This document shows positions 25,527 to 34,451 of a stretch of 64,000 bases of DNA, in pieces. A program made the translations under genes and the position numbers. The notes under the pieces were generated by a model. That model was not told the origin of the DNA and searched no databases. It saw only the letters and a program-made list of their open reading frames with translations. This stretch comes from JAFEBO01 sp050730655 (lineage in GTDB: Bacteria > Planctomycetota > Phycisphaerae > Phycisphaerales > UBA1924). Location of the stretch: the NCBI GenBank assembly GCA_050730655.1, contig JBOHNL010000021.1, forward strand, positions 1 to 64,000, read 5' to 3'. How positions within the stretch are numbered: position 1 is the first letter of the stretch; the number at the start of each line of letters is the position of its first letter.

Positions 25527-27617
25527 ATGCAACGAACTTCCTTTTTGAACAGCCTGTCGGGTCGCCTGTTGATCTTGGGAGTGCTGCCTGCGTTGGTGGT
25601 GATTGCGGGGATCGTGCTTTGGAGCGCGCTGGACGGGTATCGCAATGTCCGCGCGGCGGAAGAGAAGATCTTGGGCGGGAGCGTGACGACGGCGGCGGTG
25701 GAATTGAACACGCGGAATGAACGCTGGAACCTGATTGCGGCGATCATGGCGGGGTCGCAGGAGACGGGGCTATTTGGAAAGCGGAAAGAGAGCAGCGCTT
25801 TTGTGCGGATGGTGAATGCGTCAACCACGGGGATTGTGAGCGCGTTCATTGTCTATGAGCCGAACGCGGACGGGAACGATGCGGCGGCTCTGAAGGATGC
25901 GGGGCTGAAGGATGTGGTGACGAAGGACGGCGTGGTGGCCCGGGAAGCGATGGACGCGAATGGGCGTTTTGCGCCGGTGTGGTTCACGGAAAATTCCTCG
26001 GGGGCCGGCAAGGACAAGCTGCGCGCGGCGATGGGAATGGAGACGATGGAGTTCTATCAGACTCCGAAGCGCGAGTTTGCGGCGAACGGGAAGGCGACGG
26101 CGTCGGTGACGGAGCCGCGGCAGGCCGAAGCGGGGATGGTGGTCTCGCATGTCTTTCCGATCGTGATCGATGGGAAGTTTGCCGGCGTTGCGGGTGTGGA
26201 TCGCTCGCTGGAGCGCTTGTCGGAGATTGCAAACGAGATTCAGCGTCGATCGGGCGCGGATGTGTTCATTCTGAGCGCGGGCGGGCGGTTGCTGGTGGCG
26301 CCCGACGACAAGAAGGTGGATGAGAAATCGCAACTGCAGTCGCAGCTGGTCTCGGCGACGCCGTATGCGGAACTGGCGGTGAAGTGGCAGGCGGTGACGG
26401 CGGGCGGGAATGCGGATGTGTTTGAGGCGATGGATCCGGTGCTGAAGGAGCTGTGTTTTTATGGCGTTGAGCGGACGATGGTGGGCGGCTGGACGGTGGT
26501 CGCGAGGCGGCCGCGGGCGGATGTGATGCGCGAGGAAGATCGCACGATCATCCGGAACATCGCGGTGGGCGCGGCCGGAATGCTGGTGGTTGCGGGCTTG
26601 ATGTTCTTTGTGAGCAGAGGAATCACGGCGCGGGTGCGGCATGCGGCGGAGGCGGCGGATCGGATTGCCCGAGGCGACCTGACGGAAGCAATTCATAATT
26701 CGCGCAGCAGCGACGAGACGGGCCAATTGATGCGCTCGATGGGCACGATGGACGGGAATCTGAATTCGCTTGTCGGGAATGTGAAGCAGGCGGGGATCCG
26801 GCTCAATTCGACGGCGACGGAGATCGCGGCGACAAGCAAGCAGCAGGAGGCGAGCTCAGCGACGTTTGGCGCGGCATCGAACCAGATCGCGGCGGCGGTG
26901 AAGGAGATTTCGGCGACGGGGCAGGACCTTGTGAAGACGATGGAATCGGTCAGCCGCATGGGAGCGGAATCGGCATCGCTGGCGACGAGCGGCCGCGCCG
27001 GGCTGCAGAGCATGGAAGGGGTGATGCGTGATCTGGATGGAGCGACGGCGTCGATCGCGGATAAGTTGAATGCGATCAATGAACGGTCGCAGAAGATCAC
27101 GACGGTGATTACGACCATCACGAAGGTGGCGGATCAGACGAATATTCTTTCCATTAACGCGGCGATCGAGGCGGAGAAGGCGGGCGAATACGGGGCCGGA
27201 TTCCTTGTGATCGCACGCGAGATTCGAAGGCTTGCAGATCAGACTGCGTCGGCGACACTGGATATCGAGCAGATGGTGCGGCAGATGCAGGGAGCGGTGT
27301 CGGCCGGCGTGATGGAAATGGACCGGTTTAGCGATCAGGTGCGGCGCGGCGTGCGGGATGTCGTGTCGGCGGGATCGCAGATGACCGAGATCATCGATCG
27401 CGTGAACCGGAGCACCGAGAGCTTCAAGCAGGTGAATGAGTCGATGCAGGCGCAGTCGGAAGGGGCGCAGCAGATCAGCGATGCGATGGGATCGCTGGTG
27501 GGGAATGCGAACCAGACTGTGCAGTCGGCGCGGGAATTTGGGCGTGCGGCGGCGGATCTGCAATCGGCGATCGGGCTTCTGCGTGAAGCCGTCGCGAAGT
27601 TCAGGCTTCGCGAATAG
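25527..27617 (+). CDS. Methyl-accepting chemotaxis protein (WspA-like)
   Basis: 696 aa. TM1 (~12-32), a large extracytoplasmic dCache-type sensor (~33-340), TM2 (~345-367), HAMP (~368-420) and an MCP signalling domain whose tip reads V-A-D-Q-T-N-I-L-S-I-N-A-A-I-E-A-E-K-A-G-E-Y-G (~535-558). First gene of an operon with the wspABCDEF order; it would control the CheA-type kinase through the CheW proteins. The sensed signal is unknown. The start at 25527 precedes the TM1 segment; the long in-frame extension upstream is not coding-like. Confidence 0.88.
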   Translation: MQRTSFLNSLSGRLLILGVLPALVVIAGIVLWSALDGYRNVRAAEEKILGGSVTTAAVELNTRNERWNLIAAIMAGSQETGLFGKRKESSAFVRMVNASTTGIVSAFIVYEPNADGNDAAALKDAGLKDVVTKDGVVAREAMDANGRFAPVWFTENSSGAGKDKLRAAMGMETMEFYQTPKREFAANGKATASVTEPRQAEAGMVVSHVFPIVIDGKFAGVAGVDRSLERLSEIANEIQRRSGADVFILSAGGRLLVAPDDKKVDEKSQLQSQLVSATPYAELAVKWQAVTAGGNADVFEAMDPVLKELCFYGVERTMVGGWTVVARRPRADVMREEDRTIIRNIAVGAAGMLVVAGLMFFVSRGITARVRHAAEAADRIARGDLTEAIHNSRSSDETGQLMRSMGTMDGNLNSLVGNVKQAGIRLNSTATEIAATSKQQEASSATFGAASNQIAAAVKEISATGQDLVKTMESVSRMGAESASLATSGRAGLQSMEGVMRDLDGATASIADKLNAINERSQKITTVITTITKVADQTNILSINAAIEAEKAGEYGAGFLVIAREIRRLADQTASATLDIEQMVRQMQGAVSAGVMEMDRFSDQVRRGVRDVVSAGSQMTEIIDRVNRSTESFKQVNESMQAQSEGAQQISDAMGSLVGNANQTVQSAREFGRAAADLQSAIGLLREAVAKFRLRE

Positions 27618-27628
27618 GGAGATTGGCG

Positions 27629-28102
27629 ATGAGTTCGCTCGCGGTGATCTGGCGCGCCGGAGGTCTGTTGTTTTCGACGACCGTCGAGAACATTGCGGAA
27701 GTTCTGTCGCCGGTGAAGGCGACCGAGTTGCCGTCGGTGCCAGACTGGATGCGCGGACTGTTCGTATTTCGCGGGGAGCTCATACCGCTCGTCGATGGAG
27801 CGCGATTGCTCGGCCGCCCGAGCGGGGTCGACCGGATGGTGAACCGCGTGCTGGTGGTGCGGACGCGGAACGGCGCGAGCGAGAATCTTGTTGGCGTGTG
27901 GGTGGAAAGCGTGCTGGAGCTGGCGCGGCCGTCGTTTGCTGCGCAGGGGGCGCATCCGGGATTGGCGAATGAGCAGACGCGGTTTCTGGGTCGCGTGGCG
28001 CAGATGCCGATGGGCGCGGTGCAGGAAGTGCTTCCTGCGGAGCTTTTTACGCCGGAGCAGGCGGAGTTGCTGTGGTCGCGGGTGAAGGCGGGTGCGCGGT
28101 GA
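27629..28102 (+). CDS. CheW-like adaptor (WspB position)
   Basis: 157 aa, one CheW domain: G-G-L-L-F-S-T-T-V-E-N-I-A-E-V near the start, then G-L-F-V-F-R-G-E-L-I-P-L-V-D-G-A-R-L-L-G (~45-64), the hallmark strand-loop. It couples the MCP to the kinase. Starts 11 bases after the MCP stop and overlaps the CheR gene. Confidence 0.88.
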   Translation: MSSLAVIWRAGGLLFSTTVENIAEVLSPVKATELPSVPDWMRGLFVFRGELIPLVDGARLLGRPSGVDRMVNRVLVVRTRNGASENLVGVWVESVLELARPSFAAQGAHPGLANEQTRFLGRVAQMPMGAVQEVLPAELFTPEQAELLWSRVKAGAR

Positions 28103-29340
28103 CGTACCCGCTGATTCGGCGCTGGCTGAGCGATCGGATGGCGCTTGATTCGGCGCTCTTGACCGGCGCGGCGTTTGATGGGCTGGTGCAGGAGCGACTG
28201 CGGGAACTGGGGTGTGAGAATGAACACGCGTATTTGAGTGAATTGGAACGGTCTGGTGATGAAGGCGAGCGGCTCGCGGCGTCGATCGCTGTGCCGGAGA
28301 CGTGGTTCTTTCGGTATCCAAGCTCGTTTGCGCTGCTGGTCGAGCACCTGGCGGGATTGCTGGGAAAGGCGAGCAGGCTGCGGATGCTCAGCGTTGGGTG
28401 TGCGAGCGGAGAAGAGGCGTATGGGATGGCGATGGCGGCGCTGCACGCGGGGTGGGCGAGCGATCGGGTGAGAATTGATGCGATTGATCGGAGCGGGGTG
28501 AGTCTGGAGCGTGCGAAAGCGGCGCGGTATGGGGCGTTCTCACTTCGGCATGAGTTGCCCTCGTGGGCGATCGAGTTTTTGAGGCATGAGGGGACAGAGA
28601 TCGCCATCGACGAACGGGTGCGCGGGATGGTGCGATTTCGGTTGGGGGACATTTTGGAACGGGGAGTGATTGCGGAGGGCGGGCCGTATGAGGTGGTTTT
28701 CTGCCGCAATGTGATGATTTATTTGAGCGCGGATGCGCGGCGGCGGTTGCTGGGCTCGATCTCGGAGAATTTGAGCGAGGGTGGGCTGTTCTTTGTTGGG
28801 CACGCGGAGCAGTTGCTTGCGACGGGGGCGACGAGGAAGAGACTGGATCGTCCGCATGCGTTCGCACTTGAACGAACGATTGGGAACACGCAGGCGCCTG
28901 TCGAGGTGCGGCAGCCTCTGAAAATGCCGGAGCGGGTGCCAGTTGCTGCCGCCTTGCCGAAGGCGGCTGTTGGGATTGCGCCAAAGGCAATTCACGCATC
29001 GCAGGAGACTGAACGCGATGCGGTGAAGGACTTGGACGATGCGCGTGATCTTGCGGATGCGGGGAAGAATCACGAGAGCGAAGAGTTGATCCGTTCGATT
29101 CTCGCCCGAAAAGGGCCGACGGCGGCGGCACTTGAACTTCTTGGCACGCTGCGGCGGGCCGCGAACGACACTGCGGGAGCGAAAACGGCTTTCGAACAGG
29201 CGCTTTATCTCGAGCCCAGCCGGGCGACATCGCTCGTGCAACTCGCGCTGATCTATGAAGGCGCGGGCGATCGCGTGAAAGCCGAAAGAATGTGGGAGCG
29301 GCTGAAGCGGGCGCCAACGAATGATGGGGGGACGCCATGA
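28099..29340 (+). CDS. CheR methyltransferase with C-terminal TPR (WspC-like)
   Basis: 413 aa from a GTG that overlaps the previous stop (GTGA). CheR SAM domain: E-T-W-F-F-R at ~72, M-L-S-V-G-C-A-S-G-E-E-A-Y at ~95-107, V-F-C-R-N-V-M-I-Y-L at ~200. A linker of ~60 residues and TPR repeats (~320-405) follow, exactly as in WspC. It methylates glutamates of the MCP using S-adenosylmethionine. Confidence 0.9.
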   Translation: MTYPLIRRWLSDRMALDSALLTGAAFDGLVQERLRELGCENEHAYLSELERSGDEGERLAASIAVPETWFFRYPSSFALLVEHLAGLLGKASRLRMLSVGCASGEEAYGMAMAALHAGWASDRVRIDAIDRSGVSLERAKAARYGAFSLRHELPSWAIEFLRHEGTEIAIDERVRGMVRFRLGDILERGVIAEGGPYEVVFCRNVMIYLSADARRRLLGSISENLSEGGLFFVGHAEQLLATGATRKRLDRPHAFALERTIGNTQAPVEVRQPLKMPERVPVAAALPKAAVGIAPKAIHASQETERDAVKDLDDARDLADAGKNHESEELIRSILARKGPTAAALELLGTLRRAANDTAGAKTAFEQALYLEPSRATSLVQLALIYEGAGDRVKAERMWERLKRAPTNDGGTP

Positions 29341-29930
29341 GCCAAACCCCGTTGACAAATGAGGCGGCGCGCACGATGGGCGCGTTGGAGCGGTTGCTGG
29401 ATCGAAATGTTGAAGAGGCGGATCTGAGGGCTGCTGCGGCGAGTGCGGCGAACCCGGCGGACGCGAGTGAACGAGGACGCGTGGGGATTGTGTTGTTTGG
29501 ACTCGCAGGTGAGACACTCGCGTTGCCGGCCACCGTTGTGCGGCGAGTGACGCCGTATTCGGGGCCGGTGCGGATCCCCGGCCGCTCGACGGGCGTGCTG
29601 TGCGGGGTGTGCAACGTGCGGGGAGAGTTGCTGCTTTGCGGAGATCTGCGGCGGTTGCTCGGATTGCCTGCTCGCGCGGCTGAAGCCAACACATCGAATG
29701 ACGCGCTGCGGACGATGGTGATTGGGCCGGCGAGCGCGAGCTGGGCGTTCGAGGTGGATGCGCTGCACGGAATTGGGAGGATCAATTCGTCGGCGCTGGC
29801 GACGGCGCCGCTGACGGTGGAACATGCGCTTGGCGCGTTTGTCGCGGGGCTGGCGGAAGTCGATGGAAAGGCTGTCACGGTGCTGGACGGCGAGAGAATC
29901 CTGGCGGGATTCAAGGCGGCGCTTCTATGA
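29337..29930 (+). CDS. Second CheW-like adaptor (WspD position)
   Basis: 197 aa. A ~45-residue N-terminal extension, then a CheW domain (G-I-V-L-F-G-L-A-G-E-T-L-A-L-P ... G-V-C-N-V-R-G-E-L-L-L-C-G-D-L-R-R-L-L-G). Two CheW genes flanking cheR are a Wsp feature. ATGA overlaps at both ends imply translational coupling. Confidence 0.88.
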   Translation: MSQTPLTNEAARTMGALERLLDRNVEEADLRAAAASAANPADASERGRVGIVLFGLAGETLALPATVVRRVTPYSGPVRIPGRSTGVLCGVCNVRGELLLCGDLRRLLGLPARAAEANTSNDALRTMVIGPASASWAFEVDALHGIGRINSSALATAPLTVEHALGAFVAGLAEVDGKAVTVLDGERILAGFKAALL

Positions 29931-32275
29931 GCACGGGCATGAGCGATGAGGGCGGCTTTGCCGGCGTTTCGCTGCTCGAGCTCTTCAAGCTGGAGGCGGA
30001 AGCACACTGCGCGGCGTTGACCGAAGGGCTGCTTGCGCTCGAGAAGTCGCCGGGCGACACCTCCGCGGTCGAACCCTTGATGCGGGCGGCACACTCGATC
30101 AAGGGCGCGGCGCGGATTGTCGGGTTGGACGTTGTTGTCACGCTCGCGCACGTGATGGAAGAATGTTTTCTCAACGCCAAGAGCGGGCGCGAGGCATTGA
30201 ACGCGGGGCGGGTCGATCAGCTTCTGCGCGGGGTCGATGTGCTTGCGGAGCTTCGAGCGATCTCGGAATCGGAACTCGCGCCGTGGACCGCGACAAATGC
30301 CGGGCGGATCGATGCGTTGGTTGCGGAGTTGAAAGCGCCGGTCGCGGCTGCATCTGCTGCCGCACCTGCGACCGCCCCACTTCCTCCAGTTGCTCCTGCC
30401 GCCCCGCAAACCGTTGCGGCACCGGGGGCTTCTCCAGAAGCGTCGAAAGTTTCAGTTCCTCCGGCCCGTGAAGCGCCATCAGAAAACAGCTCGGCGAGCG
30501 TGCGCGTTGCGTCGGACGTGCTGAATCGAATGCTGTCGCTGGCGGGCGAGGCGACGGTGGAAGCGGCCCGGATGCAATCGCTTCGGGTCTTGTCGGATGG
30601 ACTTCGAGCGCGAGAGCGATCGGTCGAGAATGGGCTTGAATCGCTACGGGAACGAGTGCACGAGTCGCGTCGGGACGAAGGCCGAAGTGGGAGCATCAGG
30701 GGCGGACGGGCGGATGAACAGGTTGATGCGTGGCTGGAGACGCTCGGTGCCGAGACCGGTAAGTTGCGGGGTGCGGTGGTCGAGCACTCGGCGCGCTTCG
30801 ACGAGACGATGAGGCGGGTCGAAGAGCTTTCGGGGGCGCTCTACACCGAGGTGCTTCGTAGCCGCATGAGGCCGTTCGCGGAGGGTGCGACGGCGTTCCC
30901 GCGGATGGTCCGCGATATTGCGCGGCAACTGAACAAGAACGTCGATTTCCAATTGCAGGGCGCGGGCGTAGAAGTGGATCGCGAGATCCTGCAGAAGCTC
31001 GAGTCGCCCCTGACGCACATGATCCGCAACAGCCTGGATCATGGCGTCGAGCCGGAAGCAGATCGCATCGCGAAGGGGAAGGCGCCGAAGGCGACTATTA
31101 AGCTGATTGCGAGACACCAGAGCGGAATGCTCGTGGTTGAAGTACAGGACGACGGCGCCGGGATCGACCCCGAAGCGATCCGGCGAAAGGTCGTTGAGCG
31201 GAAGATGGTCGATTCGGAGACGGCGGCGCGGCTGACGAGACCGGAACTGATGGAGTTTCCGTTCCTGCCCGGATTCTCGACGAAGCAGGCGGTGACGGAG
31301 ATTTCGGGACGGGGCGTCGGGCTCGATGTGGTGATGTCGATGGTGCAGGAGGTTTCGGGCACGATCACGCTCGAGTCGGAGCCGGGTCGGGGGACGCGGT
31401 TCGTGATGCGGTTGCCGGTGACGCGGTCGGTGCTTCGCGCGGCGCTCGTGCGGATCGGCGGGCAGTTGTTTGCGGTGCCTCTGGCGCGGCTGCATCGCGT
31501 GGCGCTTGTCGCGCGCGAGGATGTGACGCCGGTGCAGGGACGTCAGCAGTTCACGCTGGATGAGCAATCGGTCGGTCTTTTGCGGGCGAGCGACATGCTG
31601 GGGGGCGACGAGCCCTCGGCGAACAGCGCCGCGCTTTCGGTGCTGGTGATTGGCGGACGCAACGACGAACTGTGCGGGCTGATCGTTGATGAGGTGTGCG
31701 GCGAAGAAGATCTGGTGATTCGGCCGCTGGATGCGCGGCTGGGGACGGTGGCGCATATCTCTGCCGCGGCGATTCGGGCGGATGGAGTGCCGGTGTTTGT
31801 GGTCGATGTCGATGACTTGCTGCGATCGGTGAAGCAGCTTCTGCAAGAGGGCCGTCCGCTCGGAGTTGCGACGAGGACTGCGGAATCGATGCGATCGGCG
31901 CGGCGGCGGGTGCTGGTGGTCGATGACTCGATCACGGTGCGCGAGGTGGAGCGGCAGCTGCTGCAGCGGCGCGGGTATCACGTCGAAGTCGCGGTGGATG
32001 GGAAAGAGGGTTTGAACGCGCTGAAGGCGGGGAAATTCGATTTGCTGGTGACGGATGTGGATATGCCGCGGATGACGGGGATTGATCTGATCCGTGCGCT
32101 GCGGAAAGAGCCGCGGTTTGCGGATTTGCCGGTGATCATCGTGTCGTATAAGGATCGCGAAGAGGATCGGATGGCGGGATTGGATGCCGGCGCGAATGCG
32201 TATCTGACCAAGAGCAGTTTCCATGACGATTCGCTGATACGGATGGTGGAAGATCTGATCGGAGCGCCGGCGTAA
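29927..32275 (+). CDS. Hybrid histidine kinase CheA-REC (WspE-like)
   Basis: 782 aa. HPt domain with A-H-S-I-K-G-A-A-R (phospho-His H56), a Pro/Ala-rich linker (~140-185), dimerisation and HATPase domains (H-M-I-R-N-S-L-D-H-G, D-D-G-A-G-I, G-R-G-V-G-L-D-V), a CheW-like domain, and a C-terminal receiver (~660-780; L-V-V-D-D-S and V-T-D-V-D-M-P with the phospho-Asp). The domain order equals WspE. It would autophosphorylate and pass phosphate to its own receiver, CheB and the two output regulators. Confidence 0.92.
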   Translation: MSTGMSDEGGFAGVSLLELFKLEAEAHCAALTEGLLALEKSPGDTSAVEPLMRAAHSIKGAARIVGLDVVVTLAHVMEECFLNAKSGREALNAGRVDQLLRGVDVLAELRAISESELAPWTATNAGRIDALVAELKAPVAAASAAAPATAPLPPVAPAAPQTVAAPGASPEASKVSVPPAREAPSENSSASVRVASDVLNRMLSLAGEATVEAARMQSLRVLSDGLRARERSVENGLESLRERVHESRRDEGRSGSIRGGRADEQVDAWLETLGAETGKLRGAVVEHSARFDETMRRVEELSGALYTEVLRSRMRPFAEGATAFPRMVRDIARQLNKNVDFQLQGAGVEVDREILQKLESPLTHMIRNSLDHGVEPEADRIAKGKAPKATIKLIARHQSGMLVVEVQDDGAGIDPEAIRRKVVERKMVDSETAARLTRPELMEFPFLPGFSTKQAVTEISGRGVGLDVVMSMVQEVSGTITLESEPGRGTRFVMRLPVTRSVLRAALVRIGGQLFAVPLARLHRVALVAREDVTPVQGRQQFTLDEQSVGLLRASDMLGGDEPSANSAALSVLVIGGRNDELCGLIVDEVCGEEDLVIRPLDARLGTVAHISAAAIRADGVPVFVVDVDDLLRSVKQLLQEGRPLGVATRTAESMRSARRRVLVVDDSITVREVERQLLQRRGYHVEVAVDGKEGLNALKAGKFDLLVTDVDMPRMTGIDLIRALRKEPRFADLPVIIVSYKDREEDRMAGLDAGANAYLTKSSFHDDSLIRMVEDLIGAPA

Positions 32276-33309
32276 TGCGGATCGCGATCGTGAACGATCT
32301 GAAGCTCGCGGTGGAGGTGCTGCAGCGCGTCGTGGCGGCGATACCCGGCGCCTCAGTGGCGTGGATCGCGGAAGATGGAAAGCAGGCGGTCGAGAAATGC
32401 GCGCAAGATCGACCGGACTTGATCCTGATGGACATGCTCATGCCGGTGATGAACGGCGTGGAGGCGACGAGGCGGATCATGGCGGCGACGCCGTGTCCGA
32501 TCCTGGTCGTGACGGCAACGGTTGAGGGCAATTCGAGCAAGGTATTTGAGGCGCTCGGCGCGGGCGCGCTCGATGCGGTCGAGACGCCGGGGCTCGGCGC
32601 AAACGGCACGGTGGAGCGGGCGGAATCGCTCATTCGCAAGGTACAGATGATCCGGATGATCGCGGGCGGGAACGATGCGGGCGCGAACTCCAGTGTTGCG
32701 CTCGGACCGGCAGAAACGCATTTGCCGACGCCGTCGATGGTGGCGATCGGGGCGTCAACGGGTGGGCCGCTGGTGCTGGCGAAGGTGTTGAAGGCGCTGC
32801 CTCGGCCGACAAAGTGGCCGGTGGTGATTGTGCAGCACGTGGATACTCAGTTTGCGGCGGGATTGGCGTCGTGGCTGAGTTCAGAGACAGGGCACATGAT
32901 CCGCATCATCACTCCTGACGAAAAGCCTGCACCGGGCCGGATCGCGCTGGCAGCGACGGGCGACCATCTGATTCTGAATCACCGCGGGAACCTGGTGTAT
33001 ACGGAAGATCCGAAAGAGGCGGCTTTTCGGCCGTCGGTGGATGTGTTCTTTGAGTCGCTGACCGCGCCGCTGGTGGCGCGGGGTGTTGCCGTGGTGCTGA
33101 CGGGAATGGGGCGCGACGGGGCGATCGGGATGGGGAAGCTCAAACGGGTAGGCTGGCACACGATCGCGCAGGATCGCGAGAGCAGCGTGGTGTGGGGGAT
33201 GCCGGGGGCGTGCGTGGAAACGGGCGCTGCGATTGAGATGCTCAGCGCGAATGACATTGGTGCGGCGATTGTCCATGCGATGGAGAAGAAAGGCGCGGGA
33301 CGGGGATGA
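32275..33309 (+). CDS. CheB methylesterase response regulator (WspF-like)
   Basis: 344 aa, starting inside the previous stop (TAATG). Receiver domain (~1-120, L-I-L-M-D-M-L-M-P) and CheB esterase: catalytic S in I-G-A-S-T-G-G-P (~160), H in V-I-V-Q-H-V-D and D in G-M-G-R-D-G-A. It removes methyl groups from the MCP and gives adaptation. Confidence 0.92.
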   Translation: MRIAIVNDLKLAVEVLQRVVAAIPGASVAWIAEDGKQAVEKCAQDRPDLILMDMLMPVMNGVEATRRIMAATPCPILVVTATVEGNSSKVFEALGAGALDAVETPGLGANGTVERAESLIRKVQMIRMIAGGNDAGANSSVALGPAETHLPTPSMVAIGASTGGPLVLAKVLKALPRPTKWPVVIVQHVDTQFAAGLASWLSSETGHMIRIITPDEKPAPGRIALAATGDHLILNHRGNLVYTEDPKEAAFRPSVDVFFESLTAPLVARGVAVVLTGMGRDGAIGMGKLKRVGWHTIAQDRESSVVWGMPGACVETGAAIEMLSANDIGAAIVHAMEKKGAGRG

Positions 33310-34451
33310 GCGAACAGACGGCGCACTTTGATACGGCAAGCGACGACGCGATTGTGCTGCTCGTGGATGATCAGTTGATCATCGGCGAAGCGGTGCGCCG
33401 GATTCTCGCGGGGCAGAGCGGGGTGAAGTTTCACTTCTGTCAGAATGCGGGCGATGCGCTCGCGACGGCGGCTCGCGTCGGGCCGACGGTGATTCTGCAG
33501 GACCTGGTCATGCCGGGAGCGGACGGGCTGGATCTCGTCAAGCAGTATCGCGCGCAGGAAGCGACGAAGCAGACACCGATCGTCGTTCTGAGTTCAAAGG
33601 AAGAGGGGCAGACCAAGGCGCAGGCGTTTGCCAACGGGGCGAACGATTACATCGTAAAGTTGCCGGACGCGGCGGAGCTGATCGCGCGGATCCGGTATCA
33701 CTCGGGTGGATATCGCGCTCAGGTGCGGGCACGGGCGTTTGCAGACTCTGAGCGGCGGCGGCAGATCGCGGAGCGCAAGGCGGAATCGGTGAACGCGAGG
33801 AACACCTTGATTTTCGCGCTCGCAAAGCTGGCGGAAAGTCGGGATACGGATACGGGGCTGCACCTCGAGCGCATCGCGGCGTACAGCAGAGTGCTGGCGG
33901 AGCAGTTGCGGGCGACGATGCCGGAACTGACGGACGAGTGGATCATGAATCTGCAGCTTGCGTCTTCGCTGCACGACATCGGGAAGGTGGGGATTCCGGA
34001 TGCGGTGCTGCTCAAGCCCGGAAGATTGACGCCGGAAGAGCGTCTGGAGATCGAGAAGCATCCGGGGATCGGCGCGGACGCTTTGAACGCGATCCTGGCG
34101 CGGCAGCCGGGCGATGAACTGCTCCGAATGGCGCGGAATATTGCAGCGAACCATCACGAGCGGTGGGACGGAGCGGGCTATCCGAAGAAACTGAAATCGG
34201 AGAACATTCCGCTGGAGGCGCGGATCGTGAGCGTGGCGGATGTGTACGACGCGCTGACATCGAAGCGAGTCTACAAGCCCGCGATGCCGCACGAAGAGGC
34301 GGTAACGATGATTGTGGGCGGGCGGGGGACGCAGTTTGATCCGGTGGTGGTCGATGCGCTGCAGCAGTGTGAGTCGGTGTTCCATCTTGCGGGCAAGCAA
34401 TTCCATGATGAAGAGGCGGCGAAACAACCGAGCAGCAAAGGTGCGGCATGA
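33306..34451 (+). CDS. Response regulator with HD-GYP domain (c-di-GMP phosphodiesterase)
   Basis: 381 aa. Receiver (~15-140; L-L-V-D-D-Q-L-I-I-G, phospho-Asp in L-Q-D-L-V-M-P), helical linker (~145-175), then HD-GYP: L-H-D-I-G-K-V-G-I-P-D ... H-P-x-x-G-A-D-A-L ... N-H-H-E-R-W-D-G-A-G-Y-P. All metal ligands of active phosphodiesterases appear present. It holds the place of WspR but carries the opposite (c-di-GMP-degrading) activity. Its receiver is closely similar to that of the next gene. Overlaps both neighbours by 4 bases. Confidence 0.9.
   Translation: MSEQTAHFDTASDDAIVLLVDDQLIIGEAVRRILAGQSGVKFHFCQNAGDALATAARVGPTVILQDLVMPGADGLDLVKQYRAQEATKQTPIVVLSSKEEGQTKAQAFANGANDYIVKLPDAAELIARIRYHSGGYRAQVRARAFADSERRRQIAERKAESVNARNTLIFALAKLAESRDTDTGLHLERIAAYSRVLAEQLRATMPELTDEWIMNLQLASSLHDIGKVGIPDAVLLKPGRLTPEERLEIEKHPGIGADALNAILARQPGDELLRMARNIAANHHERWDGAGYPKKLKSENIPLEARIVSVADVYDALTSKRVYKPAMPHEEAVTMIVGGRGTQFDPVVVDALQQCESVFHLAGKQFHDEEAAKQPSSKGAA

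Noticed and set aside
28388..30409. 673-codon minus-strand frame opposite the CheR/CheW/CheA genes
   Set aside because: Shadow of the operon; no recognizable domain.
30644..32224. 526-codon minus-strand frame opposite CheA
   Set aside because: Arg/His-rich shadow frame; CheA motifs are complete on the plus strand.
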